64,000 nt of DNA from [Mycobacterium] fortunisiensis (GTDB lineage Bacteria > Actinomycetota > Actinomycetes > Mycobacteriales > Mycobacteriaceae): the NCBI RefSeq assembly GCF_019050325.1, contig NZ_VOMB01000023.1, positions 124,001-188,000 of the forward strand. Reading direction: 5' to 3'. Positions 58,688-64,000 of the stretch are shown here, in pieces. The position numbers and the translations under genes were made by a program. Below the pieces are notes generated by a model. The model did no database searches and was not told where the DNA came from. It saw only the letters and a list, made by a program, of their open reading frames with translations. Each line of letters opens with the position of its first letter. The first letter of the stretch is position 1.

Positions 58688-59701
58688 TCAGGAACGCGGC
58701 GGACGGATCTCGCGCGGCAGCGCGAACACCAGGGTCTCGTTGGCGGTCGTCACCGGCTGCACGGTGCCGTAGCCGTATTCGGCCAGACGCTCGAGCACGC
58801 CACGCACCAGCACCTCGGGCACCGAGGCCCCGGAGGTGACGCCCACCGTGGTGACGCCGTCCAGCCAGGCCGGGTCGATGTCGTCGGCGTAGTCCACCAG
58901 ATAGGCGGACCGCGAGCCCGCCCCCAGGGCCACCTCGACCAGCCGCACCGAGTTCGACGAGTTGCGCGAGCCGACCACGATCACGAGCTCGCACTCGGGA
59001 GCCATCGCCTTGACGGCGACCTGCCGGTTCTGCGTCGCGTAGCAGATGTCGTCGCTCGGCGGATCCTGCAGCGTCGGGAACTTCTCGCGGAGCCGGCGCA
59101 CCGTCTCCATGGTCTCGTCAACACTCAGTGTGGTCTGCGACAGCCAGATGACCTTGTTCGGATCCCGCACCGTGACCTTGTCCACCGCGTCCGGATTGTC
59201 GACGACCTGCACGTGGTCGGGTGCCTCACCGGCGGTGCCGACCACCTCTTCGTGGCCTTCGTGGCCGATCAGCAGGATGTCGTAGTCGTCGCGGGCGAAC
59301 CGTTTGGCCTCGTTGTGCACCTTGGTGACCAGTGGGCAGGTGGCGTCGATGACCTGCAGACTGCGCTCGGCGGCGGTCTCGTGCACGGTCGGGGCGACGC
59401 CGTGGGCCGAGAACACCACGATCGCCCCTTCGGGCACCTCGTCGGTCTCGTCGACGAACACCGCGCCGGCCTTGGCCAGCGTCTCCACCACGTGCTTGTT
59501 GTGCACGATCTCGTGCCGCACGTAGACGGGAGCGCCGTGCTTCTCCAACGCACGCTCGACGGTCTCGACCGCACGATCGACGCCGGCGCAGTATCCGCGC
59601 GGCTCAGCCAGCAGAACCCGTTTGCCCAGCGGGGATGAATCGCCGCCTGACCTCACCGAGCTCGTGGCACCCGGGATACCCATGTTGATTGTCGACGGCA
59701 T
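58688..59701 (-). CDS. ispH: 4-hydroxy-3-methylbut-2-enyl diphosphate reductase IspH (LytB2)
   Basis: A 337-residue 4Fe-4S enzyme making IPP and DMAPP in the last step of the MEP pathway. The three cluster cysteines are in PRGYCAGVDRA, DATCPLVTK and DDICYATQNR; Thr/Ser/Asn diphosphate contacts (SRNSSNS) and His residues (RHEIVHNK, FSAHGVAP) are present. ATG at 59701 matches the Rv1110 N-terminus pattern (MP-T--MGIPG). Divergent from the lipid-droplet-type gene with 53 bp between starts. Confidence 0.97.
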   Translation of the reverse strand: MPSTINMGIPGATSSVRSGGDSSPLGKRVLLAEPRGYCAGVDRAVETVERALEKHGAPVYVRHEIVHNKHVVETLAKAGAVFVDETDEVPEGAIVVFSAHGVAPTVHETAAERSLQVIDATCPLVTKVHNEAKRFARDDYDILLIGHEGHEEVVGTAGEAPDHVQVVDNPDAVDKVTVRDPNKVIWLSQTTLSVDETMETVRRLREKFPTLQDPPSDDICYATQNRQVAVKAMAPECELVIVVGSRNSSNSVRLVEVALGAGSRSAYLVDYADDIDPAWLDGVTTVGVTSGASVPEVLVRGVLERLAEYGYGTVQPVTTANETLVFALPREIRPPRS

Positions 59702-59754
59702 GTCACCAGGGTACGGGGCCACGGCGCAACGGAGCCAGCCGTAGGCTGTGGGCC

Positions 59755-60339
59755 ATGGGAACTGCACCGTATGGGGTCCGGCTGCTGGTGGGTGCGGCGG
59801 CCACGACCTTGGAAGAAGCTCGCAAGTTGCCGCAGACGATCCTGGCCTATCCCATGACCGTGGCCAGCCAGGCGGCCAATCTCGTCATGCATGTTCAGCA
59901 GAACCTGGCCGAATTGGTGATCAAGGGCGACGAAACCCTCGAGCAACTGTTTCCGCCCAAGGACGAGCAGCCTGAGTGGGCCACCTTCGACGAGGATCTC
60001 GAGTCCGACGGCCCCGATGACGCCCCGGCCGATACCGCTGCCGCCACCGACGGCGAGCGGCGCACCGAGGGCCGGTTCGCCCTGTACAGCACCGGGGAGC
60101 CCGAGCCGGCCGGTGCCACCAACGGCAAGGCCACGCCGGCGGCCGCGTCCGGCGCGACGCCGTCGGTCGTCGACGAGCTCGGCTACGACGCGCTGACCCT
60201 GGCGCAGCTGCGCGCCCGGCTGACGTCGCTGCGGGTGGCCGACCTGGAGGCGCTGCTGGCCTACGAGGAGGCCGGCCGGGCCCGCGCACCGTTCGTCACG
60301 TTGCTCGCCAACAGGATCACCCGCGCGACCGCGAAGTGA
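59755..60339 (+). CDS. Lipid droplet-associated-type protein (Rv1109c-like)
   Basis: A 194-residue protein: an amphipathic helical N-terminus (YGVRLLVGAAATTLEEARKLPQTILAYPMTVASQAANLVMHVQQNLAELVIKGDETLE), a disordered acidic middle, and a C-terminal helical YDALTLAQLRARLTSLRVADLEALLAYEEAGRARAPFVTLLANRI of the kind found in the lipid-droplet-associated family. ATG at 59755. Overlaps xseA as GTGA. Confidence 0.78.
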   Translation: MGTAPYGVRLLVGAAATTLEEARKLPQTILAYPMTVASQAANLVMHVQQNLAELVIKGDETLEQLFPPKDEQPEWATFDEDLESDGPDDAPADTAAATDGERRTEGRFALYSTGEPEPAGATNGKATPAAASGATPSVVDELGYDALTLAQLRARLTSLRVADLEALLAYEEAGRARAPFVTLLANRITRATAK

Positions 60340-61565
60340 CCGAACCGGGTCAGTCACCGGAGAACCCCTGGCCGGTCCGTGCCGTGGCGACCCGGGTCGC
60401 CAAGTGGATCGACCGGCTGGGCACGGTCTGGGTCGAGGGACAACTGACCGAGCTGAAAGTCCGGCCGGACTCGAAAACCGTCTTCATGGTGTTGCGGGAT
60501 CCGGCCGCCGACATGTCGCTGACCCTGACGTGTCCGCGCGATCTGGTGCGCAACGCCCCGGTCAAACTGTCCGAGGGCACGCAGGTGATCATCTGCGGCA
60601 AGCCGAATTTCTACACCGGCCGCGGCACGTTCTCGTTGCGGGTCAGTGAGATCCGCGCGGTCGGCATCGGCGAGCTGCTGGCCCGGATCGAGCGGCTGCG
60701 CCGGCTGTTGGAGGCGGAGGGCCTGTTCGACCCGCGGCTCAAGCGGCCGATCCCGTTCCTGCCGAGCACCATCGGCCTGATCACCGGCCGCGCGTCGGCC
60801 GCCGAGCGGGATGTGACCACGGTGGCCAGCACCCGCTGGCCCGCGGTGCGTTTCGCGATCCGCAACACCATCGTGCAGGGCCCCAACGCGGTTCCGCAGG
60901 TCGTGGCGGCACTGGCGGCACTGGACGCCGACCCCGACGTGGACGTGATCGTGCTGGCCCGGGGCGGCGGCAGCGTCGAAGACCTGTTGCCGTTCTCCGA
61001 CGAGACGCTGTGCCGGGCGATCGTGGCCTGCCGCACCCCGGTGGTCAGCGCCATCGGACACGAACCCGACACTCCCCTGTCCGACCTGGTCGCCGACGTC
61101 CGTGCGGCCACCCCGACCGACGCGGCCAAACGGATCGTGCCCGACGCCGCCGCCGAGCAGGCGCTGATCACCGACCTGCACCGGCGCAGCGCCCGGGCCC
61201 TGCGCAACTGGGTGCACCGGGAACAGCATCACCTGGGGCAGTTGCGCAGCCGCCCGGTGCTCGCCCAGCCACTGGCCGCGGTCGAGGCCCGCGCCGACGA
61301 GATCACCCGCGCCCGGGCCACCGCGCAGCGCGACGTCACCCGGCTGATCGACGGGCAGGCCGACACGATCGGGCACCTGGCGGCGCGGCTGACCGCGCTC
61401 GGACCGGCGGCGACGCTGGCCCGCGGGTATGCGGTGGTTCAAGCGGTTCCGGAGACGGGGACGCCGACGGTGCTGCGGTCGGTGGCCGATGCCCCCGCCG
61501 GCACCCAGCTGCGGGTGCGGGTGTCCGACGGGGTGGTCACAGCGGTCAGCGACGGTAGCGAGTAA
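60336..61565 (+). CDS. xseA: Exodeoxyribonuclease VII large subunit
   Basis: A 409-residue XseA: N-terminal OB fold (VWVEGQLTELKVRPDSKTVFMVLRDPAADMSLTLTC), then the catalytic domain (GLITGRASAAERDV, VIVLARGGGSVEDLLPFSDE, VVSAIGHEPDTPLSDLVADVRA) and a coiled coil (LHRRSARALRNWVHREQHH...). It degrades single-stranded DNA with XseB. GTG start, 4-bp overlap with the preceding gene; xseB follows after 17 bp. Confidence 0.97.
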   Translation: MTEPGQSPENPWPVRAVATRVAKWIDRLGTVWVEGQLTELKVRPDSKTVFMVLRDPAADMSLTLTCPRDLVRNAPVKLSEGTQVIICGKPNFYTGRGTFSLRVSEIRAVGIGELLARIERLRRLLEAEGLFDPRLKRPIPFLPSTIGLITGRASAAERDVTTVASTRWPAVRFAIRNTIVQGPNAVPQVVAALAALDADPDVDVIVLARGGGSVEDLLPFSDETLCRAIVACRTPVVSAIGHEPDTPLSDLVADVRAATPTDAAKRIVPDAAAEQALITDLHRRSARALRNWVHREQHHLGQLRSRPVLAQPLAAVEARADEITRARATAQRDVTRLIDGQADTIGHLAARLTALGPAATLARGYAVVQAVPETGTPTVLRSVADAPAGTQLRVRVSDGVVTAVSDGSE

Positions 61566-61582
61566 ACGAGGGTGTCAGGATC

Positions 61583-61801
61583 ATGAGTATTAAGCCTATT
61601 AGTGAACTGGGCTACGAAGAGGCCCGCGATGAGCTGATCGCCGTGGTGCAGCAGCTGGAGCAGGGCGGGCTTGATCTCGATGCTTCGCTGAATCTCTGGG
61701 AGCGCGGCGAGAAGCTGGCACAACGCTGCGAGGAACATTTAGCCGGAGCCCGTGAGCGGGTCGAGCAGGCGCTGGCCGCCCGCGAACCCGAGGAAGGTTG
61801 A
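61583..61801 (+). CDS. xseB: Exodeoxyribonuclease VII small subunit
   Basis: A 72-residue XseB: LGYEEARDELIAVVQQLEQGGLDLDASLNLWERGEKLAQRCEEHL is the family helical hairpin. ATG at 61583. Second gene of the xseAB pair. Confidence 0.96.
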   Translation: MSIKPISELGYEEARDELIAVVQQLEQGGLDLDASLNLWERGEKLAQRCEEHLAGARERVEQALAAREPEEG

Positions 61802-61830
61802 TCCAGCAACCGGATCCACCCGATGCGCTC

Positions 61831-61854
61831 GTAACTGAAACATGTTTCAGTTAC
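61831..61854. promoter_or_regulatory. KstR operator of the 3-beta-HSD gene
   Basis: A 24-bp perfect palindrome centred on TGAAACATGTTTCA (61836-61849), which fits the KstR consensus TnnAACnnGTTnnA at every fixed position. It ends 10 bp before the hsd ATG. KstR control of the M. smegmatis orthologue's promoter has been reported. Confidence 0.9.
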
Positions 61855-61864
61855 TCTGTCGGGC

Positions 61865-62953
61865 ATGGGTGATCCGAAACTGACCACCGAATTGGGCCGC
61901 GTCCTCGTCACCGGCGGCTCCGGCTTCGTGGGTGCCAACCTGGTGACCGAGCTGCTCGACCGTGGCTACGCGGTCCGATCCTTCGACCGGGCCCCTTCCC
62001 CGCTGCCCGAGCACGCCGGGCTCGAGGTGCTCGAAGGCGACATCTGTGATCCGCAGACCGTCGCCGCGGCCGTCAAGGACATCGACACGATCATCCACAC
62101 CGCGGCCATCATCGACCTGATGGGCGGCGCCTCGGTCACCGAGGAGTACCGGCAGCGCAGCTTCAGCGTGAACGTCGAAGGCACCAAGAACCTGGTCGAG
62201 GCCGGGCGTACGGCCGGCGTCGAGCGGTTCGTCTACACCGCCTCCAACAGCGTGGTGATGGGCGGGCAGGACATCGTCAACGGCGACGAGACCATGCCCT
62301 ACACCGACCGGTTCAACGACCTCTACACCGAGACCAAGGTGGTCGCCGAGAAGTACGTGCTGGCCCAGAACAGCGTGGACGGCATGTTGACCTGCTCCAT
62401 CCGCCCCAGCGGCATCTGGGGACGCGGCGATCAGACCATGTTCCGCAAGGTGTTCGAGAACGTCCTGGCCGGGCACGTCAAGGTGCTGGTCGGGAACAAG
62501 AACATCAAGTTGGACAACTCGTACGTGCACAACCTGATTCACGGCTTCATCCTGGCCGCCGAGCACCTGGTCCCCGGCGGCAGCGCACCGGGCCAGGCCT
62601 ACTTCGTCAACGACGGCGAACCCATCAACATGTTCGAGTTCGCCCGCCCGGTGCTCGCCGCATGCGGCCGACCGCTGCCCACCTTCCGGGTGTCAGGACG
62701 CCTGGTGCACAAGGTGATGATGGTGTGGCAGTGGCTGCACTTCAAGTTCGGTATCCCCGAGCCCCTGATCGAACCCCTTGCCGTGGAACGGCTTTACCTC
62801 AACAACTACTTCTCGATCGCCAAGGCCAAGCGCGATCTCGGCTATGAGCCACTGTTCACCACCAACCAGGCCATGGCCGAATGCATGCCGTACTACACCG
62901 ATCTGTTCCACCAGATGGAGTCCGGGCCGACCAAGGAGCCGGTCACCACGTAG
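61865..62953 (+). CDS. 3-beta-hydroxysteroid dehydrogenase (cholesterol oxidation)
   Basis: A 362-residue extended-SDR enzyme oxidising cholesterol to cholest-4-en-3-one with NAD+, the entry to sterol ring degradation. TGGSGFVG at 16-23 binds NAD, and DLYTETKVVAE supplies Tyr-x3-Lys. The C-terminal half has the membrane-associated helix typical of HSDs (KVMMVWQWLHFKFGIPEP). ATG at 61865, directly behind a KstR palindrome. Orthologue of Rv1106c. Confidence 0.95.
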   Translation: MGDPKLTTELGRVLVTGGSGFVGANLVTELLDRGYAVRSFDRAPSPLPEHAGLEVLEGDICDPQTVAAAVKDIDTIIHTAAIIDLMGGASVTEEYRQRSFSVNVEGTKNLVEAGRTAGVERFVYTASNSVVMGGQDIVNGDETMPYTDRFNDLYTETKVVAEKYVLAQNSVDGMLTCSIRPSGIWGRGDQTMFRKVFENVLAGHVKVLVGNKNIKLDNSYVHNLIHGFILAAEHLVPGGSAPGQAYFVNDGEPINMFEFARPVLAACGRPLPTFRVSGRLVHKVMMVWQWLHFKFGIPEPLIEPLAVERLYLNNYFSIAKAKRDLGYEPLFTTNQAMAECMPYYTDLFHQMESGPTKEPVTT

Positions 62954-63021
62954 GACGGCGGGATCCGATTGCCGCGCTCCTCAACGCGGCTCGTTCCTCG
63001 CCGCTTGATCGTCGCCCGGTG

Positions 63022-63297
63022 TCACCGGTACAGGTGCACCGGATGGTGCGTGGACTGCTCGATACGTGCCGACGCAGCATGCAGCAGCTCGCTGCCCAGC
63101 GTGATGAGCGCACGGGCCGCGGCGATCTCCTCACCGATCATCGGTGCCCCCGGGTCTTTCGGGTTGCGGTAGGCGTCTCCCGTGGTGGACATCATGTCGT
63201 CGCGCAGCTGGGCGCGGGCTGATGCGTGGGTATGGATCTCGTCCTCGGAGAACTCGATCTCGACGAGCCATTTGTTGGTCAAATCCTTGTCATACAT
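63022..63297 (-). CDS. DUF1876 (Rv1738/Rv2632c-like) small protein
   Basis: A 91-residue protein with the DUF1876 pattern: KWLVEIEFSEDEIHTHASARAQL, then GDAYRNPKDPGAPMIGEEIAAARALITLGSELLHAASARIEQSTHHP. Rv1738 of this family is a hypoxia-induced protein resembling ribosome-hibernation factors. ATG at 63297, eight bases after GGAGG; the GTG at 63306 overlaps that site. It starts 1 bp after the transporter stop, so they are co-transcribed. Confidence 0.85.
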   Translation of the reverse strand: MYDKDLTNKWLVEIEFSEDEIHTHASARAQLRDDMMSTTGDAYRNPKDPGAPMIGEEIAAARALITLGSELLHAASARIEQSTHHPVHLYR

Positions 63298-63298
63298 C

Positions 63299-64000
63299 TC
63301 AATCACCCTCCACCTTCAAGGGTGCGCCGGATCTGTCCCGGACACCAGGCACCAGCGTGAGGAAAAGGTGGCGGAGCATGGCCACGAAGGTCAGCGCCCA
63401 CACCGCCAGCGCGAGCCAACTCTCCACATAGCCGATGTTTTCCACGATCGGCAGCTGGTCGGCCTGGCCGAGATAGTGGCCACCGACGCCGTACATGCCG
63501 AGCGGGAACACCACGCTCCACAGGGTCGCGTCGTAACGCAGCGGAATGCGATGGATCCAATGCCGCCAGATTCCGGCGGCGATCAGCGGTGGAATCAGCC
63601 AGGTACCGAATGCCCAGAAGAACACCGACGTCCCCGCGATGAGACCGCGGGTGGCCGCGACCATCGGCGCGTCCGCCATCTCCACGATCCGGGCCCCGGC
63701 CACCACGGTGATGGCGGTGGCGCCCATCGCCACCCAGTACGGCGGAGTGAGATCCTCGGGCCGTAACGGGTACAGCAGCATGCGCACCGCCACGAAGATG
63801 CCCGCCGCCCCGTACAGGAAGATCCCGACCGACCACGAGAACACCGCCAGCAACGCCAATTCCGAACGCCCCTGGGTTATTTCGGGCTGCAACGCCGCGG
63901 CCAGTACCGCAACCGACTGGCTGGCCACCACCCAGATGAACCAGGTGCCGTTGGCGCTCTGCAGCACCGGACGGACGGCTCGGCCCAGGACCGCCGTCCA
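63299..64000 (-). CDS. TDT-family transporter (tellurite resistance/dicarboxylate), C-terminal part
   Basis: 234 codons of a membrane protein, open to the right edge, so the N-terminus is missing. About seven helices; WFIWVVASQSVAVLAAAL, YGAAGIFVAVRMLL, PLRYDATLWSVVFPLGMYGVGGHYLGQ resemble the C-terminal half of TehA/SLAC1-type C4-dicarboxylate or anion channels, whose usual length is 300-380. Downstream DUF1876 gene follows after 1 bp. Confidence 0.85.
   Translation of the reverse strand, partial: WTAVLGRAVRPVLQSANGTWFIWVVASQSVAVLAAALQPEITQGRSELALLAVFSWSVGIFLYGAAGIFVAVRMLLYPLRPEDLTPPYWVAMGATAITVVAGARIVEMADAPMVAATRGLIAGTSVFFWAFGTWLIPPLIAAGIWRHWIHRIPLRYDATLWSVVFPLGMYGVGGHYLGQADQLPIVENIGYVESWLALAVWALTFVAMLRHLFLTLVPGVRDRSGAPLKVEGD

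Overview
The window is GC-rich actinobacterial DNA, almost certainly from a fast-growing Mycolicibacterium (Mycobacterium sensu lato). Its backbone runs, mostly in reverse gene order, along the Mycobacterium tuberculosis interval Rv1161 to Rv1106c: narG, mutT2, phhB, pimE, two Ala/Pro-rich secreted proteins, Rv1156, Rv1155, an Rv1153c-type methyltransferase, Rv1152, the Rv1151c sirtuin, Rv1147, mmpL13, Rv1144, mcr, an echA, ychF, Rv1111c, ispH, Rv1109c, xseA, xseB and the Rv1106c 3-beta-HSD. These Rv assignments come from recalled protein similarity and order, not from a search.

Layout. 1-3.4 kb: 5' part of narG with narK in front, overlapping by 4 bp. 3.5-9.7 kb: nucleotide-pool and cell-envelope genes (mutT2, phhB, pimE), a repeat-filled intergenic region, then secreted Ala/Pro-rich proteins. 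9.8-14.5 kb: DUF485/acetate-symporter pair, an MFS exporter and an acyltransferase-3 protein. 14.5-22.3 kb: F420-type PPOX protein, two paralogous PF04072 methyltransferases around a lipase/DUF1697 pair, a Baeyer-Villiger-type monooxygenase facing a PucR regulator, GntR and a class III sirtuin. 22.3-26 kb: mmpL13-TetR-methyltransferase operon with an intact mmpL13. 26.3-38.5 kb: a small acidic ORF with its own terminators, then lipid and side-chain degradation genes (nitronate monooxygenase, SDR, mcr, echA, and an acyl-CoA dehydrogenase/hydratase/thiolase operon facing a FadR-type GntR). 38.4-46.5 kb: DUF3556 protein behind a KstR-like box, DoxX, SDR/TetR pair, and a five-gene operon containing two orphan Mce-associated proteins. 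47.5-50 kb: degenerate IS5-family element beside a TnpB gene. 50-56.3 kb: accessory genes (permuted papain-like protein, ALDH3, EVE protein, RelBE, VapBC, CPCC protein, VOC protein, P-loop kinase). 56.3-64 kb: housekeeping ychF, ispH, xseAB, KstR-type 3-beta-HSD, DUF1876 protein and a TDT transporter.

How the genes work together. Lipid and sterol use dominates: two matches to the KstR palindrome (before the DUF3556 gene and the 3-beta-HSD), mcr, two beta-oxidation sets, and orphan Mce-associated proteins that in other mycobacteria support Mce4 lipid import. Many regulator/target pairs show visible operator palindromes.

The most unusual feature is a ~2.3-kb accretion at the 3' end of ychF. 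The last nine ychF codons recur as 30-bp remnants between small accessory genes. The hairpin that follows the ychF stop is present at both ends of the insertion, as ~95-bp imperfect direct repeats. This looks like a gene-terminus integration hotspot collecting toxin-antitoxin and stress-type genes, with no recombinase in sight.
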